Assembly (NCBI GenBank): GCA_001898145.1
Contig: MKSR01000040.1
Location: forward strand, 124,001 to 188,000
From: Dyadobacter sp. 50-39
GTDB taxonomy: Bacteria; Bacteroidota; Bacteroidia; Cytophagales; Spirosomataceae
Direction of reading: 5' to 3'
DNA length: 64,000 nucleotides
Position 1 is the stretch's first letter; each line of letters begins with the position of its first letter. Under the pieces are notes generated by a model that saw only the letters and a list, made by a program, of their open reading frames with translations, was not told the origin of the DNA and searched no databases. Positions 41,210-49,979 of this stretch are shown here, piece by piece. The position numbers and the translations under genes were made by a program.

Positions 41210-42436
41210 CTATTTGCGTTCGAGCAGCGCCATGTAAAAACCGTCGAAACCGTCGCGCGCGGGCGAAGTGCGATGTTCGGAAACAAATTGCCAGTCGGCC
41301 TTGTGGCGCTTCGTGAATGCCCGCACCTGCTCTTCCGACTCCGAAGGCAGGATACTGCACGTGGCGTACACCATCTTCCCGCCTTTTTTAACCATTGTGG
41401 AATAGTTTTCGAGGATTTGCGCCTGCACTTTCCGGATCTTGTCCAGAAACTCGGGTTTGAGTTTCCATTTGCTGTCGGGATTCCTTCTCAGCACACCCAA
41501 TCCCGAGCAGGGCACGTCCAGGAGCAGTCTATCCGTGGTTTCCGAAAGGGTTTCGATGATTTTATTCGAGCTGATATGCATGGTCGTCAGATTGGTAACG
41601 CCATTTCGTGCGGCGCGGCGCTCCAGTTCCTGCAATTTGTGGTGCTCGATATCCATTGAAAGGATAGACCCGGTGTTGCCCAGCAGGGCCGCCAGGTGTA
41701 AGCTTTTCCCACCCGCACCTGCACACGCGTCGATCACAGACATGCCCGGGCGCACGTCCAGGTAGGGCGCTATGAGCTGCGATCCTGCATCCTGGATCTC
41801 GAAATGGCCTGCTTTAAAACTGTCCAGTCCGGATACATTCAAACGCTTTTTGAGTAACAATGCCTCGGGTACGCCGTGAATGGGTTCCGTAATGTCCACA
41901 CCAAGCTGCGCCCGCACCGACGCCAGATCCGATTTCAATGTGTTGACGCGCAAAACGACAGGGGCCGGCTTGTTCAATGCTACCAACTCAGCGGACCATT
42001 GTTCTCCAACCTCCGACTCCCCGATCCCATCGATCCAATCGGGTATCGATTGGGCGATTTTGCGGATCTCCAATCCCTCCCGGTATCGCTGCCCGACCGT
42101 TTCCGGGTTAATAGCCTCAAATTCAGTCCACTCTGGAAGGGGCTCCAATGCTTCACGCCCTTCCAGGTGCAACGGCTTGATCAACTGCCAAACACCGGCC
42201 AGGCGCCAGAAGTCATCGGCTTCCACCGCCTTGTCCACTTGGGCGGCATACTTCACAAGCCGCCACCAGCGCACGGTTTCGTATACGTTTTCTGCAATGA
42301 AAGCGCGATCGCGGGCACCCCATTTTTTGTTCGATTTGAGCATTTGCTCCACGACGCGGTCGGCCTGCCTGTTTTTTACAAAAATATCCTGCAATGCCTC
42401 GACCGTTGCGGCGACAAGTCCTTTATAAAGTTTCAA
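41210..42436 (-). CDS. RsmB/NOP-family RNA (cytosine-C5) methyltransferase
   Basis: The protein has 408 residues when started at TTG 42436 (KLYKGLVAATVEALQDIF), which fits the family's N-terminus; the frame stays open to 42514 but has no ATG there. The N-terminal domain is the NusB-like or family-specific helical part. The SAM-binding domain has MSVIDACAGAGGKSLHLAALL, LLLDVPCSGLGVLRR and MVYATCSILPSESEEQV. The two cysteines of the m5C mechanism (in PCSG and ATCS) are both present. Targets of this family are 16S rRNA or tRNA cytosines; which base it modifies is not known. The SRPBCC gene at 42553 diverges from it with 116 nt between starts. Confidence 0.88.
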   Translation of the reverse strand: MKLYKGLVAATVEALQDIFVKNRQADRVVEQMLKSNKKWGARDRAFIAENVYETVRWWRLVKYAAQVDKAVEADDFWRLAGVWQLIKPLHLEGREALEPLPEWTEFEAINPETVGQRYREGLEIRKIAQSIPDWIDGIGESEVGEQWSAELVALNKPAPVVLRVNTLKSDLASVRAQLGVDITEPIHGVPEALLLKKRLNVSGLDSFKAGHFEIQDAGSQLIAPYLDVRPGMSVIDACAGAGGKSLHLAALLGNTGSILSMDIEHHKLQELERRAARNGVTNLTTMHISSNKIIETLSETTDRLLLDVPCSGLGVLRRNPDSKWKLKPEFLDKIRKVQAQILENYSTMVKKGGKMVYATCSILPSESEEQVRAFTKRHKADWQFVSEHRTSPARDGFDGFYMALLERK

Positions 42437-42552
42437 AATTTCGATTTCCAGGTGAAACAAGACAACAAAATTGGCAAGGGATCGGCTACAAACCAAAAAG
42501 CATTTACCGGGCATAGTTTTTAAGCCCCTATTCCAAACACAAAATTATCGTT

Positions 42553-43017
42553 ATGGAAGCGCAAACCACGATTATCTGCCCGCCCGACATCGCTTCACGG
42601 CCGTTGGGCGTTACGGTCCACAGGCTCGTAAAACTGCTGCCCCGAAAGCTTTTCAGGGCGTGGACCACCGAGCTCGACCTCTGGCTGGCCGCGCCGGGCT
42701 CGCTGCTCGGCAAACCGGAACCGAACACGCCCTACTATTTCGAAACATCGCACCAGGGCATTCGTCATCCGCATTACGGGCGTTTTCTGCACGTGGAAGA
42801 GCCTCTTCGCGTGGAACTGACCTGGGTGACGGGTGAAGGAGGCACGGAGGGCGCGGAGACCGTACTTACTTTGGAGTTTACTCCGCACGAAGACGGCACT
42901 TTTCTGCGGCTGACGCATGCCGGCTTCCCCAACGAAAGCGTGCGGAAAAGGCATGAAGACGCCTGGCCGGCCGTACTCGACCAGCTGGAAGAGCGGATGT
43001 CACGGCCGGCGGATTGA
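42553..43017 (+). CDS. SRPBCC (AHSA1-like) domain protein
   Basis: The 154-residue protein has the AHSA1 pattern: VTVHRLVKLLPRKLFRAWTTEL, GRFLHVEEPLRVELTWVTGEG, TVLTLEFTPHEDGTFLRLTHAGFPNES and a C-terminal helix HEDAWPAVLDQLEERM. The strand following LTLEFTP and the phrase LRLTHAGFP are strong family features. It is cytoplasmic. It is the last of the five SRPBCC genes between 33.2 and 43.0 kb. Its stop TGA abuts the stop of the histidine kinase gene on the opposite strand (TGATCA), leaving no spacer. Confidence 0.87.
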   Translation: MEAQTTIICPPDIASRPLGVTVHRLVKLLPRKLFRAWTTELDLWLAAPGSLLGKPEPNTPYYFETSHQGIRHPHYGRFLHVEEPLRVELTWVTGEGGTEGAETVLTLEFTPHEDGTFLRLTHAGFPNESVRKRHEDAWPAVLDQLEERMSRPAD

Positions 43018-44250
43018 TCAATAGATATTTTGGGGTAAATGAATCTCAAATCTGGTACCTACACCAGCCTCGGAAGTGATGCCGATCTTCCCGCCCAGGC
43101 TGTCCACCAGGTGCTTTACCAGCGCCAGCCCGAACCCGAAGCCCTGCTCACCGCCCGTGCCGCCGGTTGAGGATGCATTGCCCAGCAAAATAGCCTGCAT
43201 ACCTTCCTCCGAGATGCCCACCCCCGTGTCTCTCACCGAAATATGGAGCACGGGTTTCGCGGGATCGATCAACAAATGCAAGTCCACCGTGACCGTACCA
43301 CCGGCAGGGGTGAATTTCATGGAATTGGAGATAAGGTTGCCGGTAATTTGCAGCAATTTGCTCTTTGAAAAATTGATATGCTCCGTCAACGGGCTTGTAT
43401 TCACTTCGAAGCGGATGTTCTTGTGCTTCGCCTGAGGCCCGTAGAGCTTCTCCAATTTATCCTTGAAGATCATCAGCGTAAAACCCTGGGCATTGGTGGC
43501 CGCTTTCTGAGCAACGGCAGATGTGGTTTTCTCGTTATGCGATTCCAGGATCTCTTCTGCCAGATCGAGAATGGAATTGCCGCTTTTGTGGATCAGGTTA
43601 ATGAATTCCAGCACTTCGTCCATCCGGTTTTCGTCGCCCTGGTCGCGGATAATCTGCGCCAGCCCGACGATCCCGCCCAGCGGACCGCGAATGTCATGTG
43701 CAACCTTTTTCTGAGTTTGCCTGGCCTCCAAAAGTTTCGATTTCAGGTTTTCCAGCACTTTATGTGTTTTCAGGCGCGCGATGATCTCATCGGCGATGAT
43801 TTTAAGGAGCTCAATCTTCTCGGGTTCGAGCGTTTTACGTTCCTGGTCCAGCACACACAGCGCGCCGATTTGCAGCCCTTCGCTCGTTCTGAGCGGAATA
43901 CCGTAGTAATATTTTACATTCGGCGCCCCCGCCACATAAAATTTGTCCTTGAACCGGTCGTCCGCGCTCAGATCGCCGATCTCGAAATGATCCGACTCCA
44001 TAATGGTATACTGGCATACCGAATCTTCGCGGAGCATCTGCTCGATGTCCAGGCCATAATTCGAAATGGTCCACTGCGTAAGCGAATCGATGAGGTTGAC
44101 AAGCGAAATCCGCGTGCCGGTCACTTTGGCTGCGAGCTTTGCCAAATCCTGAAACGTGACCTGATGATCTGAATAGTCGATATCCAATTCTGAAAGCCCC
44201 AGCAGACGTTCCATCTCATTGGCAGGAACAGGTGCATTGGAAGTACTCAT
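43018..44250 (-). CDS. Soluble GAF-domain sensor histidine kinase
   Basis: The protein has 410 residues from ATG 44250. A GAF domain spans about 25-165 (ISLVNLIDSLTQWTISNYG, YYYGIPLRTSEGLQIGALCV). The dimerisation helix has H185 in KKVAHDIRGPLGG. The ATPase domain has an N box (NLISNSMKFTP, about 305-315), G1 (DTGVGIS, D341) and G2 (GFGFGLALVK, about 371). No membrane segment or signal peptide is present, so it is cytoplasmic. No response-regulator gene is nearby, making it an orphan kinase. A direct repeat AATTCTATAAA at 44273 and 44305 (32 bp apart) lies upstream. The gene abuts the convergent SRPBCC gene. Confidence 0.92.
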   Translation of the reverse strand: MSTSNAPVPANEMERLLGLSELDIDYSDHQVTFQDLAKLAAKVTGTRISLVNLIDSLTQWTISNYGLDIEQMLREDSVCQYTIMESDHFEIGDLSADDRFKDKFYVAGAPNVKYYYGIPLRTSEGLQIGALCVLDQERKTLEPEKIELLKIIADEIIARLKTHKVLENLKSKLLEARQTQKKVAHDIRGPLGGIVGLAQIIRDQGDENRMDEVLEFINLIHKSGNSILDLAEEILESHNEKTTSAVAQKAATNAQGFTLMIFKDKLEKLYGPQAKHKNIRFEVNTSPLTEHINFSKSKLLQITGNLISNSMKFTPAGGTVTVDLHLLIDPAKPVLHISVRDTGVGISEEGMQAILLGNASSTGGTGGEQGFGFGLALVKHLVDSLGGKIGITSEAGVGTRFEIHLPQNIY

Positions 44251-44767
44251 ATAGCAATACATTTTTATACGCAATTCTATAAAGATTAAACCAAAAACAG
44301 AATTAATTCTATAAAAAACAATATTCAAAATAGAGGCTCGGGCAGCCGGATACAAACCGAAAATCAGGTAAGCGAGCCGGCCCGTGCCCGGAACGGGTTT
44401 TGCTGGATAATAGGCGACACATCATTTGCCGGATATCAACCTCTCCGCACTTGATGGTCCTTCCGTATGTCATCTTGGAATAATTCTGTTTTGATATTGA
44501 GTGAACTATTGTATATTGTCACACCAACAATTGAAAGTGAATTGGACTTTAAGCCGCAGGAGCATTCCACCAATAGTGCTTAACATTGTTAAGTATGAAA
44601 TCTATCAATGTTAAATAAAAAACCATTGGTAGACAATAGCATTTTTAGCCTGATTTGAGCATTATCGCATTTCCAACACTTAACATTGTTAAATTTCTGC
44701 ATTTTTAAACTTGCATATTTTAAAGACTCTCAAAACAACCCCAGCTAGCGCTACGAGCGTCAACAGA
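44251..44767. other. Intergenic region with repeated palindromes
   Basis: About 515 bp without a gene between the divergent kinase and DUF2147 genes. It contains the direct repeat AATTCTATAAA (44273-44283 and 44305-44315), two identical palindromes TTAACATTGTTAA (44580-44592 and 44680-44692, exactly 100 bp apart), and an inverted CAATGTTAA half-site at 44606-44614. Confidence 0.7.
44579..44692. promoter_or_regulatory. Pair of identical 13-bp palindromes, probable operators
   Basis: TTAACATTGTTAA occurs at 44580-44592 (extended to CTTAACATTGTTAAG at 44579-44593) and 44680-44692. The second copy overlaps the -33 region of a probable DUF2147 promoter (TAAACTTG at 44706-44713). The exact 100-bp spacing and perfect symmetry suggest a regulator dimer, perhaps with DNA looping. 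Confidence 0.5.
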
Positions 44768-45205
44768 ATGTATAAACTGCTTTTTACTATATTTTTTTTC
44801 GTAGGCTTTAACCCCGCAGGATCGCAAATTATTGTGGCGGACAAGATCGTCGGCGAGTGGATCAATGAAGACAAAGACACGCGGATCGAGATCTATAAGA
44901 ATGGTGAGGAATATTTCGGACGCCTGCTCTGGGCCGAAGATCTCTTTGAAGCCGACGGCAAAACCTCCCGGAAAGACACCCGTAATTCCAACGAAAAACT
45001 TCGCGGACGAAACCTGCTCCACGTAAACCTGCTAAACAACTTCGTCTTTAGCGAAGACCTTTGGGACGACGGCAAGATGTACGACCCCAAGAGCGGAAAA
45101 ACCTACAATTGCCTGATCAAACTCAGGAACGAAAAAATGGAAATCCGCAGCTACGTGGGTATCCCGCTCCTTGGCCGGAGCACCTACTGGGACCGCGTTC
45201 CCTGA
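44768..45205 (+). CDS. DUF2147 family secreted protein
   Basis: The 145-residue protein from ATG 44768 has a signal peptide (MYKLLFTIFFFVGFNPAGSQ). The DUF2147 pattern follows: IVGEWINEDKDTRIEIYKNGEEYFGRLLW, GKMYDPKSGKTYNCLIKLRNEKMEIRSYVG and GRSTYWDRV. Family members are small periplasmic beta-rich proteins of unknown function. The frame is open upstream to 44711, but the signal peptide needs the later start. Two palindromes upstream suggest regulated expression. The flavin oxidoreductase gene follows after 113 nt. Confidence 0.85.
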   Translation: MYKLLFTIFFFVGFNPAGSQIIVADKIVGEWINEDKDTRIEIYKNGEEYFGRLLWAEDLFEADGKTSRKDTRNSNEKLRGRNLLHVNLLNNFVFSEDLWDDGKMYDPKSGKTYNCLIKLRNEKMEIRSYVGIPLLGRSTYWDRVP

Positions 45206-45318
45206 CCTCCCCACCCTGTCGCCGAACGTTACTATACCCGCAGAAAGGACATTTAGCCGCCGGCCAGGAATACAAACGGCCGCGGCAGTGTTATGCTTCA
45301 TAATCATACACCGATCCT

Positions 45319-46332
45319 ATGAAGCATTTCAAACTGGGCATTCTCGACCAATCCGTGGTAAGGCACGGATCCGGCGTACGGGAGGCTATCCAGGAAACCA
45401 TAACCACCGCCCAACTGGCCGAAGAGCTCGGTTACAGCCGTTTCTGGGTTTCAGAACACCATAATTCCACATTTATCGCAGGATCCGCACCGGAGGTGCT
45501 GATGGTCAAACTGGCCGACGTTACCAATCATATCCGCATCGGCTCGGGCGGGATCATGCTGCCCAACCACAGCGCATTGAAAGTAGCGGAGAATTTCCGC
45601 ATGCTCGAAACACTGTATCCAGGCCGTATCGACCTCGGCATGGGCCGCGCGCCCGGTACCGACCGCATTACCTCTTCGCTGCTCAACCCATCCAATGATT
45701 TCAGCGAAAGCAGTTACCTGCGCCAGCTCGAACATTTACAGCATTTTTTCAGGGATACCGCCGGAACCGAGCGCGGGTTCATCTACGCCACGCCGCAGTC
45801 GCCGACCATCCCCGAGCAATGGATTTTGAGTTCAAGCGGCGGCAGCAGCAACATCGCGGCCCGCTTTGGAATGGGCCTGGCCGTGGCAAAGTTCATTAAC
45901 GGGTTTGTGAAGCCGGACGTGGTGGAACAATACAAGCGGAATTTCAAACCATCGGACCAGCTTGACAAGCCCAAAGTGATCATTTCGGCATTTACCTTGT
46001 GCGGGGAAACCGAAGAGGAAGCGGCCGCTATGCGCAAGATGATGGATTACGTGCTGGTGGAGTTCGAGCGGGGCAAGTTCGGGCCATTCCCCGACCCGGA
46101 AACAGTGCGCAAATACCAGTTCGATTTCGGTGAATTGGACCGTATCCGCTACAACAGCGGGCGGATCGTTTCGGGCACGCCGGAATCCGTGAGGGAACAA
46201 CTGACCCAGCTGGCCACGGATTTCGAAGCGGACGAGATCATGGTTTCGACCATGGCGGATACTTTTGAAAACCGTATCAAATCCTTCCGGCTGATTTCCG
46301 AGGCATTTAATTTGAGAGAACCGGTTCTTTAA
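45319..46332 (+). CDS. LLM-class flavin-dependent oxidoreductase (luciferase-like)
   Basis: The 337-residue protein has the bacterial luciferase-like TIM-barrel pattern: FKLGILDQSVVRHGSG, LAEELGYSRFWVSEHHN, LADVTNHIRIGSGGIMLPNH and ALKVAENFRMLETLYPGRIDLGMGRAPG in separate parts. The SEHH motif and GMGRAPG are typical of the MsnO8-like group of FMN-dependent monooxygenases. The substrate is unknown. It is cytoplasmic. A WYL regulator gene follows after 36 nt, with its own promoter whose -33 element lies in the 3' end of this gene. Confidence 0.9.
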   Translation: MKHFKLGILDQSVVRHGSGVREAIQETITTAQLAEELGYSRFWVSEHHNSTFIAGSAPEVLMVKLADVTNHIRIGSGGIMLPNHSALKVAENFRMLETLYPGRIDLGMGRAPGTDRITSSLLNPSNDFSESSYLRQLEHLQHFFRDTAGTERGFIYATPQSPTIPEQWILSSSGGSSNIAARFGMGLAVAKFINGFVKPDVVEQYKRNFKPSDQLDKPKVIISAFTLCGETEEEAAAMRKMMDYVLVEFERGKFGPFPDPETVRKYQFDFGELDRIRYNSGRIVSGTPESVREQLTQLATDFEADEIMVSTMADTFENRIKSFRLISEAFNLREPVL

Positions 46333-46342
46333 CTTTAATTTG
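46311..46342 (+). promoter_or_regulatory. Promoter of the WYL regulator gene
   Basis: TTTG at 46311-46314 and TTAATTTG at 46335-46342 (one mismatch to TAnnTTTG) are 20 nt apart. The start codon is 27 nt further on. The -33 box is within the end of the preceding gene. Confidence 0.5.
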
Positions 46343-46368
46343 TGCCGGACATTCCTTCACCGACACTC

Positions 46369-47316
46369 ATGAACCGCTTCGACCGCATTACAGCCATCCT
46401 GATCCAGCTCCAATCCCGCAAGATTGTCAAAGCCCAGGACCTGGCGGAGCGCTTCGAAATCAGTTTGAGAACGGTGTACCGTGACATCAATTCGCTTGCC
46501 GAAGCAGGCGTACCCATTATCGGCGAGGCAGGCGTCGGCTACTCTATTATGGATGGCTATCGCCTGCCTCCTGTGATGTTTACCAAGGAAGAGGCGCGTA
46601 CATTCATCACCGCCGAAAAACTCATGGAGAAATTCACGGATTTTTCGACACAATCGCATTACCAGGCGGCGATGTACAAGATCAAAGCCGTGCTGCGGAG
46701 CACCGAAAAATCGATGGTGGAGAACCTGGAAAACCACATCGAGGTGCGGAGCCGGCCACAGGCATTTCACCAGCCCAACAGCAATACGCTCGATGTTCTG
46801 CTCAAAAGCATTTCCGAACGTAAAATCGCCAAGATCCGCTACGTGGCATTGAGCGCCTCGGAGCCGGTGGAAAGAGTGGTCGAGCCGGTGGGTATTTACC
46901 ACGAGAACAATTACTGGTATACGATCGCATTCTGCCACCTGCGCAACGACTACCGGAATTTTCGCTCCGACCGGATCCTGCAATGCGACATTACCGACCG
47001 CCCTTTCGTGCATCAGCACGCCCCGCTGAAAGATTTCATGCACGATAGCTGGGAGAACCACAACATGCGCCTCGTGCGGGTGCGCGTGGAGAAGCGCGTG
47101 GCGCGCTACATACGCGAGCAACGGACCTACTACGGCTTTACCTCGGAGGTCGAGCACGAGGACTACATCGAGATGACCTTCCTCAGCGCATCGCTTGAAG
47201 GCTTCGCGCGGTGGTACCTGATGATCGCACCGGAGGCTTGCATTATGGAGCCGGAAGCCCTTAAAACCATCGTGCGCCAGCTCAGTGAAAAAATCCTGGA
47301 AAATTTGAACCACTGA
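46369..47316 (+). CDS. WYL-domain transcriptional regulator (YafY family)
   Basis: The 315-residue protein from ATG 46369 has an N-terminal winged helix (MNRFDRITAILIQLQSRKIV, AERFEISLRTVYRDINSLAEAGVPI). The central WYL-type ligand-binding domain is about 130-230 (KIRYVALSASEPVERVVEPVGIY, NNYWYTIAFCHLRNDYRNFRSDRI), and a WCX-like C-terminal part follows (VEKRVARYIREQ). WYL domains often sense nucleotides or DNA damage signals. DinB follows 68 nt downstream, a frequent arrangement in Bacteroidota, so DinB may be its target. Confidence 0.9.
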   Translation: MNRFDRITAILIQLQSRKIVKAQDLAERFEISLRTVYRDINSLAEAGVPIIGEAGVGYSIMDGYRLPPVMFTKEEARTFITAEKLMEKFTDFSTQSHYQAAMYKIKAVLRSTEKSMVENLENHIEVRSRPQAFHQPNSNTLDVLLKSISERKIAKIRYVALSASEPVERVVEPVGIYHENNYWYTIAFCHLRNDYRNFRSDRILQCDITDRPFVHQHAPLKDFMHDSWENHNMRLVRVRVEKRVARYIREQRTYYGFTSEVEHEDYIEMTFLSASLEGFARWYLMIAPEACIMEPEALKTIVRQLSEKILENLNH

Positions 47317-47384
47317 AGAATACTGCTGACAGAGGGTTGTCACAGGTACCGGTTTTCTTTGTAATGCACTTAAACAAAGAAGCT

Positions 47385-47909
47385 ATGTCAGCCACAATTG
47401 AAATTCCGACCGCAGAAAAAAGTTTAGCTTATGCGATGAAAAATTTCGCAGATTATAACCATTGGGCTAATTGCACTTTGGTCAACTGGCTGCGAACCAA
47501 ACCGGCTGAAATCCTCGAAACCGGGCTGAAATCGAGCTTTACAACGATCCGGCTCAACCTCATCCACATACTTGAAACGCAGCGTTACTGGCTTTCCATC
47601 ATCCATCCCGGAGGCCACTATACCGGTCAGGATTTCGATGGAGACCTCGACTCGACATTTGATGCGCTTATGGCGCAATCTCAGGAGCTTGCGGAGTACA
47701 TCGAAAGCCTCAGTACGGCGCAGATCGAGCGCGAGACGCTGGTCGTAAGCGAATGGTTTGAATGCAACTTCCCGAATTTCGAATACATTATGCATGTGGT
47801 CAACCACACCACTTACCACCGCGGGCAGATCGTCACGATGGGACGCAACCTCGGCTTCACCGATGCACCCATGACCGATTACAATTTTTATAATGTAATG
47901 GCCAAATAA
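47385..47909 (+). CDS. DinB-family protein (DfsB-like metal-binding helical bundle)
   Basis: The 174-residue protein has the four-helix-bundle DinB (YfiT/DinB) pattern, with metal-ligand histidines in YNHWANCTLVNWL and HVVNHTTYHRGQI (HxxxH). This family is unrelated to DNA polymerase IV and includes thiol-dependent transferases and damage-inducible proteins. It is cytoplasmic. The ATG at 47385 is the natural start; an in-frame TTG lies upstream. A TTTG-TAATGC sequence at 47358-47367 also precedes the next gene (47943-47952), suggesting similar promoters. It follows the WYL regulator gene and is likely controlled by it. Confidence 0.88.
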   Translation: MSATIEIPTAEKSLAYAMKNFADYNHWANCTLVNWLRTKPAEILETGLKSSFTTIRLNLIHILETQRYWLSIIHPGGHYTGQDFDGDLDSTFDALMAQSQELAEYIESLSTAQIERETLVVSEWFECNFPNFEYIMHVVNHTTYHRGQIVTMGRNLGFTDAPMTDYNFYNVMAK

Positions 47910-47957
47910 TCCGGCAGCAAGGGAAACCTGAGTGCCGCAAGTTTTGTAATGCTTTCT

Positions 47958-48488
47958 ATGAAACGCATTCACATTCTGGGCATCTCGGGCAGCCTGCGCC
48001 CCGATTCGACCAATACCATCATCCTGAAAACCTTGGGAAGCCTTTTGCCTTCCGACAGTACTTTTGAAATTTTCGAAGGCCTGGACGAAATACACCATTT
48101 CAGTCCGGGCCTTGACGATACCAGCCCGGTAACGCGCCTGAAAACTGCCATCTCCCAGGCTCACGGCGTTGTGATCTGCACGCCGGAATACGCATTCGGT
48201 GTGCCTGGCACGCTTAAAAATGCCCTTGACTGGACGGTCGGAACGGGTAATCTGAATGACAAGCCCGTGGCGGTCATCAGTGCCTCACCCCTCAACTCGG
48301 GCGGAAACAATGCGCTGGCATCGCTGCTGCTCACCTTGACTGCCCTGGGCACCCGAAAAAATGAAGCGTCCGCATTATCCATTGCAAACGTGAAGGGGAA
48401 AATCACGGACGGCGTTGTTACTGACGCACATACTCTCGGCGAACTCCGTGCGCAATGTGCCAACCTGCTCGCCCTGATCGGCGGTTGA
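47958..48488 (+). CDS. NADPH-dependent FMN reductase
   Basis: The 176-residue protein has the flavodoxin-like fold of the NADPH-dependent FMN reductase family: IHILGISGSLRPDSTNTIIL (flavin phosphate loop GSLRxxSxN), VVICTPEYAFGVPGTLKNALDW (PEY motif) and KPVAVISASPLNSGGNNAL. It reduces free FMN or quinones with NADPH. ATG 47958 is used; an in-frame ATG at 47949 would add three residues. It could supply reduced FMN to the nearby luciferase-like enzyme, though this is inference. It is cytoplasmic. Confidence 0.9.
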   Translation: MKRIHILGISGSLRPDSTNTIILKTLGSLLPSDSTFEIFEGLDEIHHFSPGLDDTSPVTRLKTAISQAHGVVICTPEYAFGVPGTLKNALDWTVGTGNLNDKPVAVISASPLNSGGNNALASLLLTLTALGTRKNEASALSIANVKGKITDGVVTDAHTLGELRAQCANLLALIGG

Positions 48489-48567
48489 AGGCTCCCCAGG
48501 AATGTCCAATTTATTATCCGGCAAACAAAAGACTATAAGTTGCATAGAGTAATATCATTTAGTTTGA

Positions 48568-48575
48568 TACATTTG
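48568..48575 (+). promoter_or_regulatory. -7 promoter element of metY
   Basis: TACATTTG is a perfect TAnnTTTG match 29 nt upstream of the metY start codon. No -33 element at the ideal distance is seen. Confidence 0.5.
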
Positions 48576-48592
48576 GGCTTTATCCACCTTAA

Positions 48593-49888
<1,296 letters not shown>

Positions 49889-49972
49889 ATGAATGAGTGA
49901 ATGTGCGAATGAGTGAATGAGTGAATATTTTAAACCATTCACTCATTCACTCATTGACTCATTCACTCATTA
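49889..49972. repeat. Inverted TGAATGAG array between convergent metY and oligopeptidase genes
   Basis: Right after the metY stop TAA come about five TGAATGAG/TGAATGTG units (49890-49928). After a 10-nt spacer come about five ATTCACTC/ATTGACTC units in opposite orientation (49936-49972). The arms can pair over about 37 bp. It likely terminates both genes and belongs to the same family as the arrays at 15283 and 19820. Confidence 0.88.
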
Positions 49973-49979
49973 AAAACCT

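Noticed and set aside
46357-47343. Open frame opposite the WYL regulator gene
   Set aside because: It is a shadow of the regulator with histidine- and valine-rich composition typical of antisense translation.
45319-48488. Single operon joining the flavin oxidoreductase with the FMN reductase
   Set aside because: Two genes of other type and at least one promoter lie between them, so co-transcription is not supported, though functional cooperation remains possible.
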